A DNA stretch of 64,000 nt from Elephas maximus indicus (taxonomy: Eukaryota > Chordata > Mammalia > Proboscidea > Elephantidae): the NCBI RefSeq assembly GCF_024166365.1, contig NC_064819.1:2306501-2370500 (forward strand), given 5' to 3'. Within the stretch, counting starts at the first letter, position 1; each line of letters begins with the position of its first letter. Below, piece by piece: positions 34,591 through 46,539 of the stretch. The notes under the pieces are model-generated. The model was given only the letters and a program-made list of their open reading frames with translations. It was not told where the DNA came from and searched no databases. The position numbers were made by a program, and so were the translations under genes.

Positions 34591-35873
34591 AGTACCATAC
34601 TATCCAGTAATCCCACTTTTTGGAATATATCCTGGAGAAATAAGAGCTGTCACATGATTAGATATATGCACACCCATGTTCATTGCAGCACTGTTCACAA
34701 TAAGAAAAAGATGGAAACAACCTAGATGCCCATCAACAGATGAATGGATAAACAAATTATGGTGTATTCACGCAATGGAATACTATGCAACAAGAAAGAA
34801 CAACAATGAATCTGCAAAATATCTCATAATATGGATGAACCTGGAAGGCATAATGCTGAGTGAAATTAGTTGCAAAAGGACAAATATTGTATGAGACTGT
34901 TATTACAGGAACTCAAGAAATGGTTTAAACACAGTCTTTGATGGTTATGAGGGTGGGGAGGGAGGGAGAGGGATATGCACCAACTAGGTAGTAGACAAGA
35001 ATTATTTTAGGTGAAGGGAAGGACAACACGCAATACAGGGGAAGCCAGCACAACTGGACTAAACCAAAAGCTAAGAAGTTTCCTGAATACAAGCAAACAC
35101 TTCCAGGTACACAGTAGCAGGGGCAGGGCTCTGGGGACCATAGTTTAGGGGACATCTAGGTCAATTGGCATAGCAAAGTTTATTAAGAAAATGTTCTGCA
35201 TCCCACTTTGGTGAGTGGCGCCTGGGGTCTTAAAAGCTAGCAAGTGGCCAACTAAGATGCATCACTTGGTACCAACTCACTAAGAGCAAAGGAGAATGAA
35301 GGACACCAAAGACGTAAAGAAAGTATGTGCCCAAGAGACAGAAAGGGCCACATAAACCAGAGACTCCATCAGCCTGAGACCAGAAGAACTAGATGGTGCC
35401 CAGCTACCACTCAATGACCACCCTGACAGAGAACACAACAGAGTCCCTGGTGGAGTGGGAGAAAAGTGGGGTGCAGATCTCAAATTTTAGTAGAAAAACC
35501 AGGCTTTATGGTCTGACTGAGACTGGAGGGACCCCAGAAGATATGATCTCTCTTTTAGCCCAGAACTAAAACCTTTCCTGAAGCCAACTCTTCAAAGATT
35601 AGACTGGACTAGATACTGGTGAAGAGTGTGCTTCTTGGCTCAAGTAGCTACATGAGACTAAACGAGCAGCTCCTGTCCGGAGGCGAGTTGGGAAGGCAGA
35701 AGGGGAGAGGAGCTGGCTGAATGGACATGAAAAGTACAGGGAAAAGAGGAGGAGTGTGCTGTCACATTGTAGAGAGAGCAATTAGGGTCACATAACAATG
35801 TGTGTATAAGTTTTTGTTTGAGAAACTGACTTGAGTTGTAAACTTTCATTTAAAAAAAAAAAAAAACTGCTAG

Positions 35874-36020
35874 TAAACCCAAACCCACCATTGTTAATTG
35901 GATTCCAATTCATAGCTACCTGTAGGACTGAGTAGAACTGCCCCATAGGGTTTCCAAGGCTGTAAAACTTTATGGAAACAGACTGCCACATCTTTCTCCT
36001 GTGGAGTAGCTGGTGGGTTC
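35874..36020 (-). mobile_element. AfroSINE, variant with 'gctgtaaaacttta' block
   Basis: Reverse copy starting 'aacccaaacccaccattgtt' directly after the L1 poly-A. It carries the variant body block and ends near 'gtggagtagctggtggg'. Confidence 0.82.
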
Positions 36021-37065
36021 AGTCCACCGGTGGGAATGCAAAATGGTGCAACCACTTCAGAAAACAAGTTGGCAGTTTATTATAAAGCTAAATCGCACTA
36101 CTATGTGTTCCATCCATTATCTATGAGGAAAGAAATACATATTCTTACAGAGAAATATGCCTGACTGTTCATAGCGGGTTTATTTGTAATAGCCAAACAC
36201 TGGAAACAACCCAAATATGCATTAACAGATAATGTATAAACATATTGTCATATATTCGTCAGTGGAAAACTAGTGTCTTAGTGCTGCTAGAACAGAAATA
36301 CCACAAGTGAATGACTTCAAAAAGCAGTTTATTCTCTCGCAGTCTAGCAGACTAGAAGTCCAAATTCAGGGCATCGGCTCCAGGGGAAGGTTTTCTCTCT
36401 CTGTTAGCTCTGAAGGAAGGTCCTCATCATCAATCTTCCCCTGGTAGAGGAGCTTCTCAGCACAGGGACCGCAGGTCCAAAGGGTGTAGTATGCTCCTGG
36501 TGCTTCTTTCTTGGTGGTATGATGTCCCCATGTCTCTCTGCTCATTTCTTTTTTATATCTCAAAAGAGATTGGCTCAAGACACAATCTAATCTTGTAGAT
36601 TGAGTCCTGCCTCATTAACATAACTGCCACTGATCACATCTCATCAACATCATAAAGATAGGATTTACAACATGTAGAAAACCACATCAGATAACAAAAT
36701 GGTAGACGATCCCACAATACTGGGCATCATGGCCCAGCCAAGTTGACAGATATTGTGGGGGGGACACAGTTCAATCCATGACAACTACTCAGCAAGAAAA
36801 AACTAACAAACCGTTGACATAATCAACAACATGGGTGAATCTCAAAATAATTATGCTATGTGAAAGAAGCCAAAAAAAGAAGAGTGCATACTCTGTGATT
36901 CCATTTATATAAAATTCTGGAAAATGAAAACTAATGTAGAATGACAGAAAACAGATCAATTGTTGCTTGGAAATGGAATGGGGTAAAAGAAAGAAATTTA
37001 GAGGAGGCAAGAAAACTTTGGAGGATGATGGATGTTTATTATCTCAATTGTGGAGATGATTTCAT
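36021..37065 (+). mobile_element. Old L1 3' fragment split by a solo LTR
   Basis: L1 ORF2 end and 3' UTR ('gggaatgcaaaatggtgcaa', 'acactggaaacaacccaaat') continue on the other side of the LTR ('actactcagcaagaaaaaac', 'tgattccatttatataaaat'). No open frame is left. Confidence 0.8.
36274..36783 (-). mobile_element. Solo LTR of MaLR type, minus strand
   Basis: This 510-bp element begins TGTCATGG and ends CTAAGACA on the minus strand, with the TG...CA ends of an LTR. A 5-bp target duplication flanks it, ACTAG at 36269-36273 and ACTAC at 36784-36788, with one mismatch. A related LTR lies at 43817-44315. There is no internal coding region, so it is a solo LTR left by recombination. Confidence 0.8.
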
Positions 37066-37092
37066 AGATAGATAGATGTACACATATACATA

Positions 37093-37262
37093 AAAAACCA
37101 AAATCAAACTCATTGCTGTTGAGTCGATTCTGACTCATAGTGACTCTATAGAACAGAGTGGAACTGCCCCAAAGTGTTTCCAAGGGGCAGCTGGTAGATT
37201 CGAACTATCAACCTTTTGGTTAGCAGCTGTAGCTCTTAACCACTGCGCCACCACGGCTCCTC
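37093..37262 (-). mobile_element. AfroSINE
   Basis: Reverse full-length copy from 'aaaaaccaaaatcaaactca' to 'actgcgccaccacggctcct'. Confidence 0.92.
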
Positions 37263-37331
37263 CACTTATATATACAGATGTATTTATGTATATAGTAAAT
37301 CTCTGTACATTTTATATTTTTAAGTACAATA

Positions 37332-37672
37332 TGTTGCTAGGTGCCGTTGAGTCAATTTTGAATCCCCATGCAGTTTTCTAAGCTATAATCTTCATAGGGA
37401 GCCTTGGTGTGGCAGTGGTTAACAGCTCAGCTGCTAACCAAGAGGTCAGCAGTTTGAATCCACCAGCTGCTCCTTGGAAACCCTAGGGGACGGTTCTTCT
37501 CTGTCCTATAGGGTCTCTATGAATCGGAATCAACATGACGGCAAGAGGTTTAATCTCTACAGAAGCAGATGGCCAGGTCTTTCTCCCTCAGAGCAGCTGG
37601 GTGGCTTCTAACTGCCAACCTTTCTGTTAGCAACTGAGCACTTAACCATGTGGCACCACAACTCCTTAGTGG
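37332..37672. mobile_element. AfroSINE nested inside an opposite-strand AfroSINE
   Basis: A reverse SINE (37332-37396 and 37551-37672) is split by a forward SINE (about 37397-37550, 'gggagccttggtgtggcagt' to 'gacggcaagaggttt'). Similar bases border the inner copy, 'taatcttcata' on the left and 'taatctctaca' on the right, which fits a diverged target-site duplication. Confidence 0.85.
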
Positions 37673-37692
37673 TATAGAAAGATGTACTTATA

Positions 37693-37888
37693 TACAGTAA
37701 AACCTACAAAAGCCGAAACTTGTATGAGGCAGGAGCCTGTCAGAGGAGGAAAACTCAAATATTTTCCGCTAAATAGAGAATGATAGAAAAGTGGTGACTG
37801 CACCCTGTCAAAGGCAGAAAACTTGTGAGACCAGGAAAAACAAGGCAGTCCTGGCAAGTTTCAGCTCTCAGAGGTTTCATTGTATATA
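37693..37888. mobile_element. Candidate non-autonomous DNA transposon
   Basis: The ends form an imperfect terminal inverted repeat: TACAGTAAAACCT on the left, and AGGTTTCATTGTA on the right, which reverse-complements to TACAATGAAACCT. The interior is also partly palindromic ('aaaacttgtgagaccag' against 'gccgaaacttgtatgagg'). TA bases flank both ends, fitting a Tc1/mariner-like insertion, but the family is not certain. Confidence 0.5.
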
Positions 37889-37914
37889 CATGTACTTATA
37901 TATTTAGATGTAGG

Positions 37915-38290
37915 TGTACATATTCCTACTCCTCACTTAGCAACTGTCTCGTTATCCAACATTTCACATTTAACAGTAGTAAAAAATCTACTACTCGACT
38001 ATCTTGTTCATTAACCATGGATGTCTGGTGGTAACGAACACCGAGATGTGAGGCAAGAGTAATGCTGGCTGTGATGGTTAAGATTATATGTCAACTTGAC
38101 TGGACCATGGTTCTCAGTGGTTTGACAGTTCTGTAATTGTGTAATGTGGCAGTTGTGTAATGATGTAGTCATCCTCCATTATGTGATTTGATGTGGTCAT
38201 CCTCCATTTTCACATAATGACCTTGTCTTTGAGAACCTAACCATGCTGATAAGTGAGAAGTGGGTGAATATATTTAAAACTTACAAAACT
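37915..38290. mobile_element. Unclassified old interspersed repeats
   Basis: Positions 37915-38065 have loosely palindromic ends ('tactcctcacttagcaac' and 'gagatgtgaggcaagagta'), suggesting another DNA transposon. Positions 38068-38290 contain 'gattatatgtcaacttgact', a phrase typical of an old mammalian repeat. Names are not assigned. Confidence 0.35.
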
Positions 38291-38306
38291 GCATGCTTGA
38301 AATATG

Positions 38307-39215
38307 TGAAGTTTTTTTTAAATTGTGCTTTAAGTGAAAGTTTACAAAGCAAGTCAGTCCCTCATACAAAAATTTATAGACAGCTTGCTGTGTACTTCTA
38401 GCTGCTCTCTGCCTAATGAGACAGCACGCTCCTCTTCTCCACCCTGTATTCCTCATGTCCATTCAGTGAGCTCCTGTCTCCCTCTGCCTTCTCATCTCCC
38501 CTCCAAACAGGAGCTGCCCACATAATCTCATGTGACTACTTGAGGCAAGAAGCTCACTCCTCACCAGTATCATTTTCTGTCTTATACTCCAGTCCAAACC
38601 CTGTCTAAAGAGTTGGCTTTGGGAATGGTTCCAGCCTTGGGCTAACAGAGGATCCGGGGGCCATGACCTCCGGGGTCCCTCTAGTGTCAGTCAGGTCATT
38701 AAGTCTGGTCTTTTTAAGAGCATTTGCAGTCTGCATCCCACTGTTCTCCTGCTCCATCAGGGATTCTCTGTTATGTTCCCTGTTGGGGTAGTCATCAGTA
38801 GTAGCCGGCACCATCTAGTTCATCTGGTCTCAGGTTGAAGTAGTCTCTGGTTTATGTGGCCCTTTCTGTTTCTTGAGCTCATATTTACCTTGTGTCTTTG
38901 GTGTTCTTCACTCTCCTTTGCTCCAGGTGGGTTGAGACCAATTGATGCATCTTAGATGGCCACTTGGTAGCATTTAAGACCCCAGGCACCACTCACCAAA
39001 GTGGGATGCAGAACATTTTCTTAATACATTTTGTTATGCCAATTGACCTAGATGTCCCATGAAACTGTGTTCCCCAGACCCCCATCCCTGCTACTCCGGC
39101 CTTCAAAGCATGTGGGTTGTATTCAGGAAACTTCTTCACTTTTGGTTTAGTCCAGTTGTGCTGACCTCCCCCGTATTGTGCGTTGTCTTTCCCTTCGCCT
39201 AAAATATTTCTTAAA
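38307..39215 (-). mobile_element. 5'-truncated L1, 3' UTR only, minus strand
   Basis: About 900 bp of L1 3' UTR of the 'aagtgaaagtttacaaagca' subtype, starting at a poly-T stretch. Similar bases flank it ('atgtgaagtttt' near 38305 and 'aggtgaagtttt' near 39219), consistent with a target-site duplication. Confidence 0.88.
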
Positions 39216-39229
39216 TAGGTGAAGTTTTC

Positions 39230-40069
39230 ATCACCAGTTATACCTTAAGAAAGCTGTTTTAACAAAGGCACACAGCTATTTGACATCTAGTGACTGACAT
39301 TTCTGCAAAATTAATATTTCAATGGTAGACCCATGTGGTCTATTCTTAAGTGAGTTTCTCATCTTCCATCATCAGTGTTATTTAACTTTTCAGCAATTCT
39401 CAAAGCAATATTTATTCTTCCCCTGTATCAACAGAAAATCTCCTCTTAGCTTTAACCTATTCTTATATGTCACTTGAATCAAGTTAATTCATTGCAGTGG
39501 TTAGTAAATCTGCCTGATCATCAAAAACTTCTAAAAAACTTTTGAAACCATGAATTCCCCGCCCACACTCTCAGAAATCCTGGTCGCTGGGGTATAGATT
39601 AGAGCCCAGAAATCTATATTTCTAGACAGTCTCCAGCATGAGTTTAATAATCAATCAACATTGGAAATGATTAATTTGTATAATATAAAGAATAATTTGC
39701 CTCACAATTAAGGAATCCATGTTATTATTTGGTAGACCTTACTGTGTTTATCACTATTATCATCACCAACTTAAAAAGATACAAACAGGCAAAAGATCAC
39801 TTAATGTTTCAAGCCATAGATGATCCCAGGAAGAGTCAATATTAATAACTATGTTCTTAATACCATAATATCCCTGAAAGACTTGAGTATTTAGAACTGA
39901 CATGATGGGTCAGCTTTTTCTGGAAATATTTTCTGTAGTGGTGATCCATATTCTGCTTTATAGATTAGTGTGTAGATAGAATTAGATAACACAATGAAGC
40001 AGGGAGATTGTGAAAAGTTCTGGGGGTAAGCTTAAAATGCGCCACAAGAGAATAGCTTTATTACTTGTA
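39230..40069. other. Intergenic sequence, no recognised feature
   Basis: A/T-rich, apparently single-copy sequence between SPICE1 and SIDT1. I see no coding potential. Confidence 0.4.
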
Positions 40070-40395
40070 TTAGTTAGGGTTCTAATCAGATTGGGACGTT
40101 TTGAAGAACTATTTACAAAGGGATATTTACAAAGATGTGGGGGCCTGTAGGGAACCAAAAGGGGCAGTGGGGTACAGTAACCTAAGCAGGTACTAACAGC
40201 ACTAGTTAGTCTGAGGAGATACTCCCACCCTTAAGCCCAGAGGGATGAGGGACAGGAGAAGTTACTAGGACAGAGAAAGAAAGTGTTCTAGAAAAGATGC
40301 CATATGAAGAGCAGTGACCTTCAATCCTGGGACACAGCAGCCTCGAAGGCTTTGTACGGAAGAAGTCAGGAGAATGAATGTCCGACAAGTGCACC
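40070..40395. mobile_element. Possible LTR-type repeat fragment
   Basis: The start 'tattagttagggttctaatc' resembles the ends of mammalian LTR elements. The far end runs into an AfroSINE tail without a clear border. Confidence 0.3.
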
Positions 40396-40396
40396 C

Positions 40397-40665
40397 AGTC
40401 GGAATCAACTTGTTGGCAACGGGTTTGGTTTTTTTTTTTTTCGAACTGTGCCAAGGAGTCCCTGGGTGGCATAAATGATTAGGCACTAGACTACTAACTG
40501 AAAGGTTGATGGTCCAAACCAGCTCAGAAGCAACTCAGAAGAAAGGCCGAGTAACCTGCTTCTGGAAGTTCATCACCTTGAAAACCTGATGAAGCGCAGT
40601 TCTATTCTGCAACACATGGGGTCACTGTGAGTCAGAATAAACTCTATGGCAACTGGTTGGTTAAT
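40397..40665 (+). mobile_element. AfroSINE tail followed by a longer-subtype AfroSINE
   Basis: Positions 40397-40440 hold only a forward tail ('agtcggaatcaacttgttgg' to a poly-T). From 40446 a forward copy of the older subtype starts 'aggagtccctgggtggcata', includes 'ctgcttctggaagttcatca', and ends 'ctctatggcaactgg'. Confidence 0.82.
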
Positions 40666-41134
40666 GTACCAAAGATGAAGCTGGGAACATCAGCCTAGGT
40701 GGAGGAAATAAGAGGGTTTGTAAAAACTTGAATAGCAATAATGAATCTACTAAAAGCTGATCTGCTTTTCATTATCACATGCGAAGTAATTCTAAGTAGT
40801 ATCAGAAATTAAATACTCTTTCCCTGTGGGATGGCAGCTTCCACCAAGCCTCACCCTGACCTCACTCTCCTTTGGAGCTCCACTGGCACCTGGAAGTTGA
40901 AGGGTAACGAAGCCCATTCATGTGATCCACAGAGGTCAGCTTCCTGGGGCACGGAGAAGGGCAGAGAAGGGTGGAGAAGGCATCTAGAAGGACAGACAAG
41001 ATGTCCAAGGTATTATCTTCAGGTTGTCTCATGATTCTGAAATGTTCTTATATTGTAAATATAGAAATGTAATAGAATCAACAAGAAAAATGAGGTTTTT
41101 TAAAAATCATCCCTTGCTTTAGTGTCCAACCTTT
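40666..41134. other. Intergenic sequence, no recognised feature
   Basis: There is a short purine-rich direct repeat of 'gagaagg' near 40955-40980. Nothing else is identified. Confidence 0.4.
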
Positions 41135-41800
41135 TTAAGATTTTATTTTGGTGAAATATACATGAACAAAATTTGCCATTTAACTGTTTTTAAGAGTACA
41201 ATTCAGTGACATTAGTTACATTCACAGCATTATGCAGCCATGCCTACAATCTCTTTCCAAAACTTGTTGATCATCCCAAACAGATATTCAGCACCCATTA
41301 AGCAATGACTCCCCATCCCTCCTCCACACCACACCCCAGTAAGCACCAGTCTAATTTGTCTCTATGTACTTGCCAATTCTCTAAATTTCATTAGGTGGCA
41401 TCATACAACATTTGTCCTTTTCTGTACGACTTATTCATTTAACATAACATTTTCAAGGTTCATCCATGTTGTCGCATGTATTGGAACTTCCTTTCTCTTC
41501 ACGGCTCAATAATATTCCATTACATGGCTATACCCTATTTCTGTTTACCCATTCATCTGTTGATGCAACTTTGGGTTGTTTCCACTTTTTGGCTATTGTT
41601 AATAATGCTGAAATGAACATCCATGTAGAAATATCTGTTTGAGTCCCTCTTTTCAATTCTCTGGGTATGTACCACGGAGTGGAATTGCTGGGTCATATGG
41701 TAATTCTATATTTAACTTTTTGGGGAGCTGTCAGACTGTTTTTCACACTGGCTGTACCATTTTACTACTCACTAGAAAAGAATGAAGTTTTAATTTCTTC
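41135..41800 (-). mobile_element. Old L1 3' fragment, minus strand
   Basis: 'gtgaaatatacatgaacaaa', 'aatattccattacatggcta' and 'ggagtggaattgctgggtca' are L1 3' UTR and ORF2-end text read in reverse. It is highly diverged. Confidence 0.75.
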
Positions 41801-42057
41801 CCCTTTTCCAGGGTTTGCTGTTGTTGGTATTGATGTTTTTAATTGTTTAAGGCAATAGCTGTCCATTTATTTAGTGACTTCTTCTATTTTTGCAAATGCT
41901 ACCTTCCTGAGCCCTGAAGTGTGAACATGTAAGTGCCTGTTCCTAACTTGTGTTCAGCTGGTGTAGGCTAGCTCTGAGCCTAAGGATCAGCCCGAGGAAA
42001 CTGTAGAGTCTTCTCAGGTATTTTCTGAGCATGTAACTTGCCCTGGCATGTACATAC
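41801..42057. other. Intergenic sequence, no recognised feature
   Basis: No element or gene is recognised in this short stretch. Confidence 0.4.
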
Positions 42058-43221
42058 ACACAAACTAATTTCTCATCAAACAGTTAGTACACACATTGTT
42101 CTGTGAAATTGGCTAACTACCCCATGACATGTCAACACTCTCCCTTCCCAACCCTGAGTTCCCTATTACCAGCTTTCTTGTTCCCTCCTGCCTTCCAGTC
42201 CTTGCCCCAGGGCTGGTGCACCCCTTTAGCCTTGTTTTGTTCCATGGGCCTGTTCAGTCTTTGGCTAAATGGTGAACCTTAGCAATGACCTCTTTACTGA
42301 GCTGAAATGGTGTCTGGGGGCCATACTCTTAGGGTTTCTCCAGTCTCTGTCAGGCCTGCAGGTCTGGTCTTTCTTTTTGCATTAGAATTTTGTTCTACAT
42401 TTTTCTCCAGCTCTTTTAGGGACCCTCTACTGCGATCCCTGTCAAAGCAGTCAGTGGTGGTAGCTGGGCACCGTCTAATTTTACTGGGCTCAGTCTGGTC
42501 GAGGTTGTGGTAGATGTGGTCCATTAGTCCTTTGGACTAATCTTTCCCTTGTGTTTTCTTCATTCTTCCTTGCTCCCGAAGGACTGAGACCAGTGGAATA
42601 TCCTAGAGGGCCGTTCATAGGCTTTTAAGACCCCAGATGCTACTCACTAAAGTAGAATGTGGAACATTTTCTTTAGAATCTATGTTATGCCAGTTGAGCT
42701 AGATGTTCCTGAGACCATGGTCCCCACAGCCCTCAGCCCAGCAATTTGGTCCCTCAGAGAGTTTGTATGTGTCTGTGGAGCTACAATGACCTTGCCTTGT
42801 ACACGTTGTGCTGGCTTCCCCAGTGTCGTGTACTGTCCTACCCTTCACCAATGTTACAACTTATCTATTGTCTATTTAGTGTTTTTCCATTCCTTACTCT
42901 TCCCCTCCTTCTTAACCATCAAAGTTTGTTTCTTTTTGTATGTAAACCTTTTCATAAGTTTTTATAGTAGTAGTCTCATAAAATATTTGTCCTTTTGTGA
43001 TTGACTTATTTCACTCATCATAACGCCCTCCAGATTCATCCATGTTATGAGATGTTTCCCAGATTCATCATTGTTCTTTATTGTTGCATAATATTCCATT
43101 GGGTGCATGTACCACAGTTTGTTTATCCATTCCTCTGTTGATGGGCATCTAGGTTGTTTCCATCTTTCTGCTATTGTGAACAATGCTGCAATGAACATGG
43201 GTGTGCATTCGTGTGATGACT
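42058..43221 (-). mobile_element. 5'-truncated L1, minus strand
   Basis: The 3' UTR (42058-42960, 'atttctcatcaaacagttag' subtype) is followed by the ORF2 C-terminal end, which in reverse reads [20 protein letters not shown] at 43198. It breaks off near 43220, where an RTE 5' end begins. The 3'-most bases and poly-A are missing or decayed. Confidence 0.88.
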
Positions 43222-43816
43222 CTAAATTCTAGAACTTATGCCACTGGTATTTTAAATACCAGCAGGGTCACCCATGGTGGACAGGTTTCAGCACAGCTTC
43301 CAGACTAAGACAGACTAGGAAGGACCTGGCAGTCTACTTCTGAAAAAAACAAAAGTGGCTAGCAAAAACCTTATGGATACCAAAGGAACATTGTCTGACA
43401 CAGTGCCAGAAAATTGGCCACTCAGGGTGGAAGGCACTCAAATATGACTGGAGAAGAGTTGCCTCATCAAAGTAGAGTTGATGTGGATGGAGTCAAGCTT
43501 TCAGGACCCTCGTTTGCTGATGTGTCATGATTCGAAATGAGAAGAAACAGATGCAAACACCTGTTAATAATTGGAACATGCAATGTATGAAGTATGAATC
43601 AAGGAAAACTGGAAACTATCAAAAATGAAATGGAACAATTGAAAATCGGCATCTTAGGCATTAGTGAACAGAAATAGACTGGTATTGGCCGTTTTGAATT
43701 GGACAGTCATATGGTCTACCATGCCAGGAATGACAAATTAAAGAGGAATGACATCACATTCATCACCAAAAACATGAGATCTATCCTGAAACACAATGCT
43801 GTCAGTGATAAGATAA

Positions 43817-44315
43817 TGTTACAGATTGAATTGTGTCCTCCCAAAATGTGTGTCAACTAGGCCTTGATCCCCGCTATTGAGTGATTGTCCACCATTTTGT
43901 TATCTGATGTGATTTTCCTGTGTTGTAAATCCTACCTCCATGATCTTGATGAGGCAGGGTGAGAGATGGTTATGTTAATGAGGCAGGACTTAATCTACAA
44001 GATTAGATTTTGTCTTAAGTCAATCTCTTTTGAGATATAAAAGAGAGAAACAAGCAGAGAGACGTGGGGACCTCATATCACCAAGAAACAAGAGCCAGGA
44101 GATTAGTGCGTCCTTTGGACTTGGGGTCTTTTCACTGAGAAGCTCCCAGATCAGGGGAAGACTGATGACAAAGGCCTTCCCTCAGAGCCGATGGAGAGAA
44201 AACGTTCCCTGAATTTGGACTTCTAGCCTACTAGACTGTGAAAGAATTAACTTCTGTTTATTAAAGCCATCCACTTGTAGTACTTCTGTTATAGCAGCAC
44301 TAGATAACTAAGACA
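43817..44315 (+). mobile_element. Solo LTR of MaLR type inside RTE
   Basis: This 499-bp LTR starts TGTTACAG and ends CTAAGACA. It is flanked by an exact 5-bp duplication GATAA at 43812-43816 and 44316-44320. It interrupts the RTE endonuclease-coding region, which reads on correctly after it ('gcctacaaggaagaccagtt'). It contains no internal genes. Confidence 0.88.
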
Positions 44316-46539
44316 GATAACATCCATACGCCTACAAGGAAGACCAGTTAATGTGAGTATTATTCAAATTTACTCACCAACCACTAATACCAAAGATGAA
44401 GAAACTAAAGGTTTTTACCAACTTCTACAGTCTGGAATTGATCAAACATGCAGTCAAGATGCATTAATAATTACTGGTGATTGGGATGCAAAAGCTGGAA
44501 ACAAAGAAGAAGGATCAGTAGTTAGAAAATATGGCCTTGGTGATAGAAATGACACCGGAGATCACATGATAGAATTTTGCAAGACCAGTGATTTATTCAT
44601 CAGAAATACTTTTTTTCAACAACATAAAGGGCAACTATACATGTGGACCTCACCAGATGAATACGCAGCAATCAAATCAACTAAATCTATGGAAAGAGAC
44701 ATTGGAGAGGCTAAATGTCATCAGTAGAACAAGGCCAGGGGCCAACAGCAGAAAAAAACATCAATGCAAGTTCAAGTTTAAGCTGAAGAAAATTAAAACA
44801 AGTCTATGAGAGCCAAACTATGACCCTGAATATATCCTGCTTGCATTTGGAGAACCAACTCAAGAATAGATTTGATGCATTGAACACTAACGATCAAAGA
44901 CCAGGCAAGTTGTGGGATGACAGCAAGGACATCACATATGAAGAAAGCTAAAGATCATTAAAAAGACAGAAAAGACCAAAATGGAGGTGAGAAGAGACTC
45001 TGAAACTTGGCTTTTGAATGTAGAGTAGCTAAAATGAACAGAAGAAATGATGAAGTAAAAGAGTTGAACAGGAGATTTAAAAGTTCAGCTCAGGATGACA
45101 AAGTAAAGCATTATAATGAAATGTGCAAAGATCTGGAGTTAGAAAGCCAAAAGGAAAGAACACACTCAGCATTCCTCAAGCTAAAAGAACTGAAGAAAAA
45201 AATTAAGCTTCAATTTGTAATACTGAAGGATTCTGTGGGCAAAAATTTGAAAACACAGGAAGCATCAAAAGAAGATAGAAAGAATACACAGTCACTGTAC
45301 CGAAAAGAATTGGTCAATGTTCAACCATTTCAGGAGGTAGCTTATGATCAAGAACTGATGGTACTGAAGGAAGGAGTCCAAGCTGCACTGGAGGCCTTGG
45401 TGAAAAACAAGGCTCCACGAATTGACAGAATATCAATTGAGATGTTTCAACAAATGTATGTATCACCGAAACTGCTCATTCATCTATGCCAAGAAATTTG
45501 GAAGACAGCTACCTGACCAACTGACTGGAGGAGACCATATTCCTGACCATTCCAAAGAGAGGTGATCTAAAGGAATGCAGAAATCATCAAGCAATATAAT
45601 TAATATCACATGCAAGTAAAATTATGCTGAAGACAATTAAAAAATGGTCGCAGCAGTACATTAATACGGAACCATCAGAAACTCAGGCCATTCAGAAGAG
45701 GACCTGAAAGAAGGGATATCGTTGCTAGTGCAGATAGATCTTAGCTGAAAGCAAATACCAGAAAGATGTTTACCTGTGTTTTACTAAGTATGCAAAGGCA
45801 TTCGGCTGTGTGCATCATAACAAATTATGGATAACATTTTGAAGGATGGGAATTGTAGAACACTTAGTCGTTCTCATGTAGAACCTATACATAGACCAAG
45901 AGGCAGTAGTTCAAACAGAACCAAGAGTTAGTCATTTGAACAGAACAAGGAGATACTGCGTGATTTAAAGTCAGGAAATTTGTACACTGAGCAAATAATC
46001 CAAGAAGCTGAACTCTGTGAAGAAGAATGAGGCAATAGGATTGCAGGAAGACTCATTAACAACCTGTAGCATGAACACAGCCTTGCTTGCTGAAAGATCT
46101 GATGAAGATCAAAGACTACAGCCTTCAGTATGGATTGCAACTTAACATAAAGAAAACAAAATTCCTCACAACTGGACCAATAAGCAACACCATGATAAAT
46201 AGAGAAAGTATTGAAGTTGACAAGGATTTCATTTTACTCAAATCCACAGTCAATGCCCACAGAAGCAGAAGTCAAGAAATCAAATGAGATTTCCAGCCAA
46301 CATGGTGGCTTAGACAGAAGCGCCAGCCGTCCCCCCACATCAAAGACCCAAAAAACTAAGTAAAACAGAAACAAACGTCATTCTGGGAACTCGAAGTATC
46401 AAATGAAGAGATAAAGAACACATCCAAACACTGAATGGACTAAGAAACTGACAAGGACTGAGCACAAGGAGAGATACATGCTGAGGCTCCCTAACAGCTA
46501 GCGCAGCACAGATCCTCCACCTTGGACTCCTGTTGGAGA

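Larger units (their letters stand above)
28885..35866 (+). mobile_element. Younger 5'-truncated L1, plus strand, split by SINE and RTE
   Basis: L1 sequence occupies 28885-31157 and resumes at 34591-35866. It includes the ORF2 RT domain (29260-29568 and 29613-29885 remain open), the C-terminal segment (30155-30358), then the 3' UTR and a poly-A run at 35852-35866. The RT active-site box, normally FADD, reads FAEG near 29755-29766, so catalysis would be lost even in the open segments. Stops also separate the frames. The interruption at 31158-34590 contains an AfroSINE and a nearly complete RTE. Confidence 0.9.
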
